From positions 1-7,900 of the forward strand of contig JAUWMJ010000122.1 in the NCBI GenBank assembly GCA_030613225.1: a stretch of DNA of 7,900 bases. Reading direction: 5' to 3'. The stretch comes from Desulfobacterales bacterium (GTDB lineage: Bacteria > Desulfobacterota > Desulfobacteria > Desulfobacterales > JAUWMJ01). The position numbers and the translations under genes were made by a program. Below are positions 1 to 6,970 of this stretch, in pieces (positions within the stretch are counted from its first letter, which is position 1; every line of letters starts with the position of its first letter). The notes under the pieces were generated by a model that worked only from the letters and a program-made list of their open reading frames with translations, did not search any database and was not told where the DNA came from.

Positions 1-223
1 CAGCTATTTCATCATTTACGGTCTTCATGGATATCCAACCATCTTTTACCGCAGATTCGGTCTCGGTAGAACCGGCTTCACCTCTTCCTTTCACCACGAC
101 CTCCTCATACACAGCGCGAGGAATATATGTTTCAGCAAACACCTCTTTTAATAGTCCAAATATCTCTATTTGTGCCAGTCCAATAAGACAACTGCTATCT
201 ACTGCAACCCGAAAAACTTTCAT
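1..223 (-). CDS. PIN-domain protein, DUF3368 type (C-terminus outside window)
   Basis: Only the first 74 residues are visible; the gene runs off the left edge. The N-terminus reads VAVDSSCLIGLAQI (residues 6-19), with Asp9 as the expected first acidic metal ligand of a PIN ribonuclease fold. YIPRAVYEEV follows (33-42), supplying the second acidic position at Glu40/41. The stretch with GRGEAGS and then DGWI (46-64) is typical of DUF3368 proteins. Family knowledge: PIN proteins are Mg2+-dependent RNases, and DUF3368 members are usually toxins paired with a small upstream UPF0175-type antitoxin. No antitoxin gene is seen upstream here: the 73 bases before the start lead straight into a repeat element. 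The ATG was chosen because the conserved Asp motif begins a few residues later; a GGAG lies about 13 bases upstream, a poor spacing. Toxin activity is inference; the domain call is good. Confidence 0.8.
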   Translation of the reverse strand, partial: MKVFRVAVDSSCLIGLAQIEIFGLLKEVFAETYIPRAVYEEVVVKGRGEAGSTETESAVKDGWISMKTVNDEIA

Positions 224-572
224 TTTTCAACCAGCTCCAGACCTCGTGATGTCTAAAATCAAATAGTTGTATGTGAAATCATTGTGATTTTGTAGGCGTT
301 CACGGGTTCAAAGGTTTACCCGCCTTTGGCGGCGCCGTAGGCGACCAAGGTTCAGAGGTTCAAGGTTCCATTTTCGTTCCCGTACTGCATTTGGAACGTG
401 TATTTATAAAAAAAGCGTCATCTTTGACAGGCTCAATCCAAAATTTGGAGCCAAATTTGCAATTACTTTGGAAAATGACCACGTTCAACGAAGACTTTGG
501 GTCTTCAATTCCTTCTTTGCCCTTAACCCTGAACCTTGAACCCTGAACCTGTGAACGGTTACGAAACAAGAT
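224..572. other. Spacer between divergent PIN and cyclase genes
   Basis: This 349-base stretch has no convincing gene. Bases 224-296 are AT-rich and carry the 12-mer ATGTGAAATCAT (271-282), which recurs at 7023-7034. Bases 297-557 form an inverted-arm repeat element, described separately. The last 15 bases before the cyclase ATG show no Shine-Dalgarno sequence. A minus-strand frame across 360-608 reads through the tandem arms and looks non-coding. I saw no good sigma-70 promoter: a TTGACA at 424-429 has no matching -10 box at the right distance. Confidence 0.6.
297..557. repeat. Inverted-arm element 1 (GGTTCAAGG-type motif)
   Basis: The ends are CGTTCAC at 297-303 and GTGAACG at 551-557, perfect inverted ends. 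The left arm (297-317 and 346-369) is built of GGTTCA(A/G)(A/G)G-like units. The right arm (525-558) is made of the complementary units CCCTGAACC and CCTTGAACC. A GC-rich block (about 318-345, containing GGCGGCGCCGTAGGCGA) interrupts the left arm and resembles the GC-rich core of repeats A and B. The inner part (370-524) is unique here and includes a perfect small hairpin, GAAGAC/GTCTTC at 490-506. Such an element could act as a terminator or as a non-autonomous mobile element; neither is shown. Confidence 0.75.
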
Positions 573-2819
573 ATGATTTCTTTTCTTAAAAAAATTGCAA
601 GGTCTCATTTTATTTTCCTCTCCTTGCCGATTATTCTCATAGGGCTTTTTACCTATTCCGTCGGGGTACCTTTTCTTGACCTTATGGAGTTAAAAACCAT
701 TGATGCAAGATTTGAATCCAGAAAGAGGATTACTCCTGGTTCCGACGTGGTTTTAGCTGTAATTGATGAAAAAAGCATTGCAAAGGAGGGAAAATGGATC
801 TGGCCCAGATCAAAAATGGCAGATCTTGTTACAAAACTTTCTACTGCAGGAGCAAAGGTTATAGCATTTGACATTGGGTTCCTGGAACCGGATGATAAAA
901 GAATAGTTAAGATAATAAATAATATTAAGAGTTCTTTGCACAATTTGAATCCTGAAGATAATAAATTTCTCGACCGTCTTAAAACTCTGGCTGACAATGA
1001 TAAACTTCTTGCCGAGTCTATAAAAAACTCTTCTGCCAAAATCGTACTCGGATACTTTTTCCAGCTCGATAAAAAAGTCTCCGCGCATGTTGAAGAAAAA
1101 GATATCAAAATTCACAAGAAAAATATCATTAATTCCAGATACCAATTTGAACGCTACACATCGAAAGAAGCTAAAAATGTCATACTTGTTGAACCGGTTT
1201 ATCCGCAATCAAATATTAAGGAAATTTCAGATGCAGCCGACCTGTCCGGATATTTTAATATGTCCCCCGATGATGACGGTGTTGTTCGATGGCTTCATAT
1301 AGTTCTTAAATTCAAAAACACACTCTATGCACCCCTTTCAATTGTAGCAGTAAGTGCTTTTCTTGACAGCCCCCTTTCAATTAGTATTGATGAATATGGT
1401 GTGCAAAATATACAGATCGGCAATTTAACTATTCCTACGGACGAGTCAGGACGTGTTTTAATAAATTACAGGGGAGAAATAAATTCTTTTCCCCACATTT
1501 CGGTTACAGACATACTAAGTGGAAATGTTCCGGATAATAAGCTAAAAAACAAAATCGTACTTATCGGTGCAACTGCCCTCGGAATATACGATTTGCGGGT
1601 CACACCCTTTGGAAGTGTATTCCCGGGTCTTGAAATCCATGCAAACGTAGCTGACAGCATTCTGGCTGAAGATTTTCTGCACAAGCCTAAATGGTCTGCC
1701 ATTTTTGACGTTCTTGCCATTATACTGGCAGGCATTTTCCTTGGTTTTGTACTTCCCCGTGTAGAAGTAATACAGGGTGTGGTTGCCGGTTTCCTTGTTT
1801 TTATGGGGTATATTCTTTTTTGTCAGTATCTGTTCTCAAAACACGGAATCGTCATTAATCTTGTTTACCCTCTCTCTGTAATTCTTCTAATTTATGTCAG
1901 TATTACAGCATGCAGATATTTCATGGAGACCAGAAAGAAAAGGTTTATTAAAAACGCATTTTCAACTTACCTTGCCCCGGCAGTGGTTAATCAACTCATT
2001 GAGTCTCCCGGCAACCTGGAACTTGGTGGAGAAGACAGGGATATTACCGCTTTCTTCTCGGATGTCCAGGGATTTACCAGTATTTCCGAAGCACTTACAC
2101 CAAATGAACTTGTTGAGCTTTTAAATGAGTTCTTAACTGAAATGACTGATATTATCTTAAGCCATGAAGGAACAGTTGATAAATTTGAAGGTGATGCCAT
2201 TATCGCATTTTTCGGCGCGCCGAATGTTTTGAAAAACCATGCTGAAAGAACATGCAGCGCCTGTATAAAAATGCAAAAAAGACTGGCCGAGCTTCGCGAA
2301 AACTGGAAGGAAAATGAAAAACCACAGCTTAAAATGCGCATCGGTCTTTGTACGGGGAACGCTGTTGTAGGCAACATGGGATCAGAAAGCCGTATGGACT
2401 ATACCATGATGGGAGATACGGTTAACACTGCGGCAAGGCTGGAAGGAATAAATAAAATCTACGGTATTTACACACTGATCAGCGAATCAACCTGCATCGC
2501 TGCCGGCAGCCGTATTGCAACCCGGGAGATTGACACTATAAATGTTGTGGGGAAAAAAGAGCCTGTAACAATTTATCAGCTTCTCGGCTATGCCGGAAAT
2601 GTTGACGATCTTCCGAATAATACGAATGAGCATTACGCCGCAGGTCTTCATGCATACCGTAATCAGGACTGGGATAAGGCTATTTTATCTTTTAAGGCGG
2701 CTTTGGACATTTCACCTGATGATGGTCCGAGCAAAACAATGATAAATCGTTGCAATGAATACAAGGCTGATCCGCCGGGAGAAAACTGGAACGGCTCATA
2801 TACTGTTACGACTAAGTAA
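573..2819 (+). CDS. CHASE2-sensor class III adenylate cyclase
   Basis: A 748-residue receptor-type nucleotide cyclase that would make cAMP from ATP at the inner membrane. Layout: N-terminal membrane helix (about 13-32), extracytoplasmic CHASE2 sensor (about 35-365), three membrane helices (about 376-394, 398-418, 427-446), a short linker, then the catalytic domain (about 485-672). Catalytic residues are intact: metal ligands Asp497 (FFSDVQGFT) and Asp541 (FEGDAIIAFFG), purine-contacting Lys537 and Thr611, and Asn618 and Arg622 in VNTAARLE. The Lys/Thr pair is common among bacterial adenylate cyclases, so ATP is favoured over GTP (inference). A TPR-like repeat follows (about 685-718), then a short polar tail. 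ATG 573 is the only usable start: a stop lies in frame at 552-554 and the first membrane helix needs it. No Shine-Dalgarno is visible. Both flanks are repeat elements, so it appears to be transcribed alone. The sensed signal is unknown. Confidence 0.95.
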   Translation: MISFLKKIARSHFIFLSLPIILIGLFTYSVGVPFLDLMELKTIDARFESRKRITPGSDVVLAVIDEKSIAKEGKWIWPRSKMADLVTKLSTAGAKVIAFDIGFLEPDDKRIVKIINNIKSSLHNLNPEDNKFLDRLKTLADNDKLLAESIKNSSAKIVLGYFFQLDKKVSAHVEEKDIKIHKKNIINSRYQFERYTSKEAKNVILVEPVYPQSNIKEISDAADLSGYFNMSPDDDGVVRWLHIVLKFKNTLYAPLSIVAVSAFLDSPLSISIDEYGVQNIQIGNLTIPTDESGRVLINYRGEINSFPHISVTDILSGNVPDNKLKNKIVLIGATALGIYDLRVTPFGSVFPGLEIHANVADSILAEDFLHKPKWSAIFDVLAIILAGIFLGFVLPRVEVIQGVVAGFLVFMGYILFCQYLFSKHGIVINLVYPLSVILLIYVSITACRYFMETRKKRFIKNAFSTYLAPAVVNQLIESPGNLELGGEDRDITAFFSDVQGFTSISEALTPNELVELLNEFLTEMTDIILSHEGTVDKFEGDAIIAFFGAPNVLKNHAERTCSACIKMQKRLAELRENWKENEKPQLKMRIGLCTGNAVVGNMGSESRMDYTMMGDTVNTAARLEGINKIYGIYTLISESTCIAAGSRIATREIDTINVVGKKEPVTIYQLLGYAGNVDDLPNNTNEHYAAGLHAYRNQDWDKAILSFKAALDISPDDGPSKTMINRCNEYKADPPGENWNGSYTVTTK

Positions 2820-3112
2820 AGAATCCACGCCCGTCGAAGATCCCGTTATGCGGGGAAGAACGTGGTATCGATTTACCCCTCGAAGCGGCTGTGGGATACA
2901 CCGGGTTTAAAGTGACTAAAGTGTCTAAAGTGACTAAAGTTAAGGAATTCTGTCTATTTTATTATTTTAAAAAGATGGCTTGCCGCGGCGTAGCCGAAGG
3001 CGAAGACGGGAGCAAAGCGACACCACAACTTTAGACACTTTAGTCACTTTAGCTCACTTTAGTCACTCTTAAATATTTACTCGGGCAAAGCCAATTATCT
3101 CTTACTACGCCC
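2820..3112. repeat. Repeat A: first copy of a ~280 bp palindromic element
   Basis: Begins directly after the cyclase stop codon and fills most of the spacer to the acetyltransferase. Order: leader with CCACGCCCG (2825-2833) and a weak hairpin (2825-2865); left arm 2909-2941 of 9-base units AAAGTGACT and AAAGTGTCT; core 2942-3026 with a GC-rich block (GCCGCGGCGTAGCCGAAGG, 2982-3000); right arm 3027-3067 of the complementary units; tail with AAGCCAATTATCTCT (3088-3102). A 6-bp stem TCGGGC/GCCCGA (3081-3086, 3109-3114) closes the tail. The cores of A and B (3707-3792) are almost identical, while leaders and tails have drifted with small insertions and deletions. No transposase is encoded. It is a dispersed or duplicated intergenic element; mobility is not shown. 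Confidence 0.9.
2909..3067. repeat. Inverted tandem 9-mer arms of repeat A
   Basis: The left arm (2909-2941) and right arm (3027-3067) are reverse complements apart from one extra 10-base unit (AGCTCACTTT) in the right arm. They enclose the 85-base core. The RNA could fold into a long stem of over 30 base pairs. No T-run follows the stem directly, so it is not a textbook intrinsic terminator. Confidence 0.85.
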
Positions 3113-3141
3113 GAAGGACGAAGTTTTATAAATTAAACAAA

Positions 3142-3597
3142 ATGATTAAAAAAGCAAAATTACACGACGTAAAGGCCATACACTCTCTTTTACAACATTA
3201 TGCCGTCAAAGGTGAACTTCTTCCACGCCCTTTAAGCGCACTATACGATCATGTCCGCTCTTTTTCAGTTTCTGTGGATGAAAAGAAAAACCTTATTGTC
3301 GGTTGCTGTGCTCTGCAATTTTGCTGGGAAGATCTTGCTGAAATACGATCTCTTGCTGTTCACCCTGACTATCAAGGGGAAAATATTGGATCAGAACTTA
3401 CAAAAACCGTTCTTTCCGAAGCAAAAGACTTTGATACTAAAAAAGTATTTACATTAACCTACAGACCGGATTTTTTCCGCAGATTCGGATTCGTTCCAAT
3501 AGACAGATCAGACCTTCCTATTAAAATCTGGGCGGACTGCATTACATGCGTCAAGTTTCCTGACTGTGATGAAATTGCAATGATGAAAGAAGTGTAA
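3142..3597 (+). CDS. argA: GNAT acetyltransferase, likely short ArgA (N-acetylglutamate synthase)
   Basis: A 151-residue single-domain GNAT protein. Hallmarks are AEIRSLAVHPDYQG (66-79, strand 4 and the start of the acetyl-CoA loop), LPRPLSALY (27-35), TYRPDFFRRFGF (106-117) and the Cys-rich tail DCITCVKFPDCDE (132-144; Cys133, Cys136, Cys142). These match the short, stand-alone N-acetylglutamate synthases that begin arginine synthesis by acetylating glutamate with acetyl-CoA in the cytoplasm. The acetyl-CoA loop reads QGENIG (78-83): Asn81 replaces the first glycine of the usual QxxGxG. The start ATG has no clear Shine-Dalgarno; the A-rich leader AATTAAACAAA precedes it. No other arginine gene is near. 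The gene stands alone between repeats A and B, and its stop abuts repeat B. A GNAT fold is near certain; the glutamate substrate is inferred from family likeness. Confidence 0.85.
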   Translation: MIKKAKLHDVKAIHSLLQHYAVKGELLPRPLSALYDHVRSFSVSVDEKKNLIVGCCALQFCWEDLAEIRSLAVHPDYQGENIGSELTKTVLSEAKDFDTKKVFTLTYRPDFFRRFGFVPIDRSDLPIKIWADCITCVKFPDCDEIAMMKEV

Positions 3598-3873
3598 AAA
3601 TCCACGCCCGAAGATCCTGGCATTGATTTGCCTCTCGAAACATCTGTCGGATACACCAGGTTAAAAGTGACTAAAGTGTCTAAAGTGAGCTAAAGTGACT
3701 AAAGTTAAGGAATTCTGTCTATTTTATTTTTATAAAAAAGATGGCTTGCCGCGGCGTAGCCGAAGGCGAAGACGGGAGCGGAGCGACACCACAACTTTAG
3801 GCACTTTAGACACTTTAGCTCACTTTAGTCACTCTTATTTATTCAGGCTAAGCCAATTATCTCTAACCACGCT
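3598..3873. repeat. Repeat B: second copy of the ~280 bp element
   Basis: Same orientation and same order of parts as repeat A. The leader TCCACGCCCGAAGATCC starts at 3601, three A residues after the acetyltransferase stop. Left arm 3666-3706, core 3707-3792, right arm 3793-3833, tail with AAGCCAATTATCTCT (3850-3864). The core differs from that of A only around the AT-rich stretch (ATTTTTATAAAAAA) and in GCGGAGCGA versus GCAAAGCGA. The leader lacks a block present in A, and the terminal stem of the tail is lost. It lies between two convergent genes, where its long inverted arms could stop transcription from either side (inference). Confidence 0.9.
3666..3833. repeat. Inverted tandem 9-mer arms of repeat B
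   Basis: Both arms are 41 bases. Each has four units of the AAAGTGNCT type, one of them lengthened to AAAGTGAGCT. The order of variant units differs between the arms, so the stem is imperfect. This suggests gain, loss or shuffling of units by slippage or recombination. Confidence 0.85.
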
Positions 3874-3880
3874 CAATGGA

Positions 3881-4942
3881 TTACGTATAGATTACATTCA
3901 AAGGTATGGGTGGGCGTTTCCACACGCCCGGTTTTGGAAGGATATGCTGTCCGCCTATTGTCAGCCATGACAGATCCGGCTTGAGATCCCGCAATTTACC
4001 GTCATCAGGAAGTCTGGATTGATCGGTGGGAGAATACGTGGCATGGAAAATACATATACCACCTTTTTTTTCATAGGCTACAACATAATTTTTCTTGAAA
4101 GTCTGCGGTGCTATATTATTTTCTTCTGCAATTTGCTCCATTTCAGCAGCAGTGAATTTCATTAAAACCGATCTGGAGGGGCCTCTTTCTGAAATTCTAA
4201 GCAATGCTCTTGATTCACTGCTTCCGGCATATATGGTAGAGATACATGGAATTCGTTTCATATACTGCGCAGCAACTATAGCCGCCGTTCTTCTGCCACC
4301 TGCCATTAAAGGAAGCCCGTAATATTCAAAAAACTTTTTCTGAATATCCTCTGCATGTTTATCCCCTTTTTCAAAAAGATCCTTGGATATGTATTTGAGG
4401 CTTCTGGCCAGGTCTTCCGCAGCATCTGCTATGGGCCAGTCGATTCTGACGTGAAAATGTGAAAGGCTGTACCGGCTTCTTGCCTTGCCGGAAGGATTTC
4501 TTTGAATAAGGAGAGCATAATCTACAGGAAGCAATATTTTTAAAAAATTCGAAAAGTGGGCCGAATCAAGATATTTTTGATTTCTGTCTATTTTATTCGC
4601 AAGGGGCAGTGTTTTGGATTGAAGAAGATTCGCCTTGGTTGTTTTGTTAACATCAAAAAACCTTATATACTTTTTATTTTCCGGGGGGATTATGTCTTCT
4701 ATAAAAATCACAAGAAATACATTTTGACACTCATATTCCAGGTCAGGAATCCTGGCACGCGGTTTCAGTTCTCTCTTTTCAACAAATGGGTATTTAACTT
4801 TTCTGTTACGAAAATTGTTATAAGAATCTATTAAAGCATGCTGAATCAGCAGTTGATCTAACTCATCTCTTAAAAGTTCATAATAAGACCGCCTTAACCT
4901 GTCGGCCTGACTCAGCTCCTCTCGTACACTCCAGAATGCCAA
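3881..4942 (-). CDS. Uncharacterised 353-residue protein
   Basis: I do not recognise this family. The protein looks soluble: no signal peptide or membrane segment. The N-terminal third is charged and probably helical (about 5-40), followed by a basic stretch (42-65). A hydrophobic strand-like segment (about 74-84) leads to acidic EDIIPPE. Notable local motifs are HFHVRIDWP (162-170), LPLMAGGRRTAA (210-221), SSESRALLRISERG (241-254) and DLKPDLSWLTIGGQH (319-333). Cys72, Cys233 and Cys297 are scattered, not clustered. The start is TTG at 4942, chosen because AGGAG lies six bases upstream (minus strand of 4949-4953); an ATG at 4967 is out of frame. It is last in the minus-strand series, 100 bases after the VTT gene, with a hairpin in the gap, and its stop lies just past the end of repeat B. 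Length and frame quality support a real gene. Confidence 0.8.
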   Translation of the reverse strand: MAFWSVREELSQADRLRRSYYELLRDELDQLLIQHALIDSYNNFRNRKVKYPFVEKRELKPRARIPDLEYECQNVFLVIFIEDIIPPENKKYIRFFDVNKTTKANLLQSKTLPLANKIDRNQKYLDSAHFSNFLKILLPVDYALLIQRNPSGKARSRYSLSHFHVRIDWPIADAAEDLARSLKYISKDLFEKGDKHAEDIQKKFFEYYGLPLMAGGRRTAAIVAAQYMKRIPCISTIYAGSSESRALLRISERGPSRSVLMKFTAAEMEQIAEENNIAPQTFKKNYVVAYEKKGGICIFHATYSPTDQSRLPDDGKLRDLKPDLSWLTIGGQHILPKPGVWKRPPIPLNVIYT

Positions 4943-4948
4943 TTTCTT

Positions 4949-4953
4949 CTCCT
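4949..4953 (-). promoter_or_regulatory. Shine-Dalgarno AGGAG deciding the TTG start at 4942
   Basis: AGGAG on the minus strand, six bases before TTG. This favours TTG over the nearby ATG at 4967, which is out of frame and opens only a short frame. Confidence 0.65.
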
Positions 4954-4990
4954 GTATCGATTGCCATGTGATTTATCTTTTTTTATAACA

Positions 4991-5028
4991 TGTTTTTGTA
5001 AAAATAAAAAGTATTATTTTTACAAACA
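4991..5028. other. AT-rich hairpin between the VTT gene and the 353-residue gene
   Basis: TGTTTTTGTAAAAATAA (4991-5007) pairs with TTATTTTTACAAACA (5014-5028) with a two-base bulge and a six-base loop. It begins about 15 bases past the VTT stop in transcription direction. The stem is nearly all A-T and is not followed by a T tract, so terminator function is weak; it may instead limit read-through or protect the mRNA end. AGGAGGTG (minus strand, about 5028-5035) lies just before it with no useful start codon after it. Confidence 0.6.
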
Positions 5029-5042
5029 CCTCCTGTTGCTTG

Positions 5043-5786
5043 CTATTTGTTATTGAACTTTTCCACCCATTTATACAAACTTTCTTTATACCGGTATGCA
5101 AGAATGGAGAGTATAATACATAAACAAAAAATTAAGGTAAATACCAGGTAGTTTTGTTCAAAAAGATACGCACCCTGAAGGCTCAGTATAAAAGTCCCCG
5201 GCATCCGCCCTATGGTGGCAAGGATTATAAAAACTTTAAGCGGGAGAGTGCTCAAACCGAGAAAAAAACAAAGATAGTCTTTAGGAAAGCCCGGGAAAAC
5301 GAACAGAATAAAGATAACTACTGCGCCCTGGCGCTTCATGAAAGTATCAAACCTGCCCAGGTAATCATCCGGGATTAATTTTCTGATATACCGCTTCCCC
5401 AGAAATCGGCCCACAAGGAAATTTAAACATGACCCTACAGCAAGGCCGATACTAGAAATTAAAAAACCTTTGACTGTACCAAAAAGAAAGCCGCCTATAA
5501 ATCCGGTTGCTTCGCCGGGAACAGGGGCGAAGAGAACCTGAAGAATTTGAATTATTATAAAAACAGCAGGTGCGCCTGCACCAAAAGAAGTGATAAAGTT
5601 TTTGACCTGTTCCCGGTCGGAAAAAATCAGGAAATACTCGACGATTTTCTCCCAGATTTGTATGCGGTATATGTACCCTAATAGAAGAATGACGATTAAA
5701 ATTGACAGGGATAGTATCTTATACCGCAGCAAATACAGCCTGCCCGGCATACGGGCTGAATCATTCTTTCCGTCGGGCTTAACCAC
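5043..5786 (-). CDS. TVP38/TMEM64-family VTT-domain membrane protein
   Basis: A 247-residue integral inner-membrane protein of the VTT (DedA-like) superfamily. Hydrophobic segments lie at about 23-40, 72-88, 92-120, 155-178, 183-203 and 213-230. Family signatures are [17 protein letters not shown] (87-103), the following Gly/Ser-rich re-entrant-like segment to VGRFLGK (125-131), [15 protein letters not shown] (163-177) and IGRMPGTF (192-199). Known members are linked to lipid scrambling or membrane homeostasis; the role here is unknown. The start is GTG at 5786, inside the end of pgk, giving an 8-base overlap that implies translational coupling. ATG at residue 13 is an alternative but has no Shine-Dalgarno. 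A hydrophilic N-terminal tail of about 20 residues precedes the first helix. The family call is firm; cargo or reaction cannot be read from the sequence. Confidence 0.9.
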   Translation of the reverse strand: MVKPDGKNDSARMPGRLYLLRYKILSLSILIVILLLGYIYRIQIWEKIVEYFLIFSDREQVKNFITSFGAGAPAVFIIIQILQVLFAPVPGEATGFIGGFLFGTVKGFLISSIGLAVGSCLNFLVGRFLGKRYIRKLIPDDYLGRFDTFMKRQGAVVIFILFVFPGFPKDYLCFFLGLSTLPLKVFIILATIGRMPGTFILSLQGAYLFEQNYLVFTLIFCLCIILSILAYRYKESLYKWVEKFNNK

Positions 5787-6966
5787 TTGCGGATTCCAGC
5801 GCAGCTACAGCGGGCAAGGTTTTACCTTCTAACAGGGCAAGAAAAGCACCACCTCCTGTTGATATATAAGACATCCTTTCGGTCTCATTTGCCCTGTTTA
5901 CCGCTACATCCGTATCGCCTCCGCCAATAATGGAAAGTGCATAGGAATTGGCAATAGCGCTGACCATTGCGAGAGTTCCGCGGCTGAAGGCATCAATTTC
6001 GAACATGCCCATGGGACCGTTCCAGATAATCGTTTTTGAATCATATAAGACTTCTGAAAAAAGCAGGGATGTAGCAGGCCCTATATCGAGAGCCATCCAG
6101 TCAGCAGGAATTTCCTGAACAGGGACAATCTTTGTTGAAGCCTTTGAGTCGATTTCCTGGGCTATCACAGCATCCACCGGCGTGTATAATTTTATTCCTT
6201 TCTCTTTTGCGCTTTCTATCACTGATCCGGCTACCTCAACAAGTTTGCTCTCTATTTTAGACTTTCCAAGGTCAAAGCCCATACTTGTCAAAAAAGTGTT
6301 TGCCATGGCACCACCAATAATCAACTTGTCAATATGATGCAGCATATTTTCTATTGCCCCCAGTTTGCTCGACACTTTAGCACCTCCTACAATTGCAACA
6401 AGAGGACGGCTGGGGTCAGCCATAGCCTTTTGAAAATAGTCAAGCTCCTTTTGCAGCAAAAAACCTGCTCCTGTTAATTTTACATACTTTACTATAGCTT
6501 CAACAGAGGCATTAACCCGGTGAGATACTGCGAAAGCATCATTAATATATACATCACATAATGCTGCGAGCTCTTTTGCAAATGTTTCATCATTTTTCTG
6601 CTCTTCAATATGATATCTTAAGTTTTCAAGAAGTACTACATCACCAATCTCCATATTCGATATAAGCTCGCTTACTTCAGGGCCGATACAATCCGGCGCC
6701 ATTTTAATTTCTTTTTTAAGAAGTCTGCCTAAACGCTTTGCCACAGGAGCAAGACTGTCTTTTTCGACAACCTTTCCTTCGGGCCTTGCCTTGTGTGAAG
6801 CGATTATCAATTTTGCATCATGGTCAAGGGCATAGTTTAATGTAGCTAATACAGCACGTATCCGGGAATCATCAGTAATATTTTGATATTGATCAAAGGG
6901 AACATTAAAATCAACACGTATAAACACCCGTTGGCCTGAAAGGTCTATATCTTGAATTTTTTTCAT
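5779..6966 (-). CDS. pgk: Phosphoglycerate kinase
   Basis: A full-length 395-residue enzyme that interconverts 1,3-bisphosphoglycerate plus ADP and 3-phosphoglycerate plus ATP in glycolysis and gluconeogenesis, in the cytoplasm. N-terminal substrate domain: RVDFNVP (17-23), Arg35 in [16 protein letters not shown] (57-65; most enzymes have SHLGRP), ENLRYH (114-119) and NDAFAVSHR (142-150). C-terminal nucleotide domain: [10 protein letters not shown] (194-203, Lys197 and Lys201), WNGPMGMFE (315-323), GGGDTD (348-353) and STGGGA (369-374). All expected substrate and nucleotide contacts are present, so it should be active. ATG 6966 is preceded by a strong GGGAGGG. The gene after it overlaps by 8 bases; the gene before it ends 156 bases upstream behind an inverted-arm spacer, which may separate the transcripts. 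No gap or other glycolytic gene is within the window. Confidence 0.98.
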   Translation of the reverse strand: MKKIQDIDLSGQRVFIRVDFNVPFDQYQNITDDSRIRAVLATLNYALDHDAKLIIASHKARPEGKVVEKDSLAPVAKRLGRLLKKEIKMAPDCIGPEVSELISNMEIGDVVLLENLRYHIEEQKNDETFAKELAALCDVYINDAFAVSHRVNASVEAIVKYVKLTGAGFLLQKELDYFQKAMADPSRPLVAIVGGAKVSSKLGAIENMLHHIDKLIIGGAMANTFLTSMGFDLGKSKIESKLVEVAGSVIESAKEKGIKLYTPVDAVIAQEIDSKASTKIVPVQEIPADWMALDIGPATSLLFSEVLYDSKTIIWNGPMGMFEIDAFSRGTLAMVSAIANSYALSIIGGGDTDVAVNRANETERMSYISTGGGAFLALLEGKTLPAVAALESASG

Positions 6967-6970
6967 CTTT

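Noticed and set aside
27..266. Plus-strand open frame of 79 codons
   Set aside because: It lies antisense to the PIN-domain gene, whose conserved motifs are clear; the plus frame has no recognisable content.
360..608. Minus-strand open frame of 82 codons
   Set aside because: It reads through the tandem right arm of element 1 and overlaps the cyclase start; no ribosome binding site or family resemblance.
2825..2865. Terminator hairpin directly after the cyclase gene (CCACG/CGTGG with inner TCCCG/CGGG)
   Set aside because: Stems are short with large internal loops and no T-run; most of the inner stem is absent from the matching leader of repeat B.
2909..3833. CRISPR array
   Set aside because: The 9-base units are contiguous with no unique spacers and occur in inverted pairs; no cas gene is present.
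2820..3873. Integron gene-cassette reading of repeats A and B (attC sites after each stop codon)
   Set aside because: No RYYYAAC/GTTRRRY pair of simple and core sites was found at the ends, no integrase is present, and the arms are tandem 9-mers rather than the paired R and L boxes of attC.
3695..3970. Plus-strand open frame of 91 codons
   Set aside because: It is the translation of repeat B (low complexity, Arg-rich from the GC block) and runs into the opposite end of the 353-residue gene.
4991..5028. Intrinsic terminator after the VTT gene
   Set aside because: The stem is almost all A-T and no T tract follows it on either strand, so it is kept only as a hairpin.
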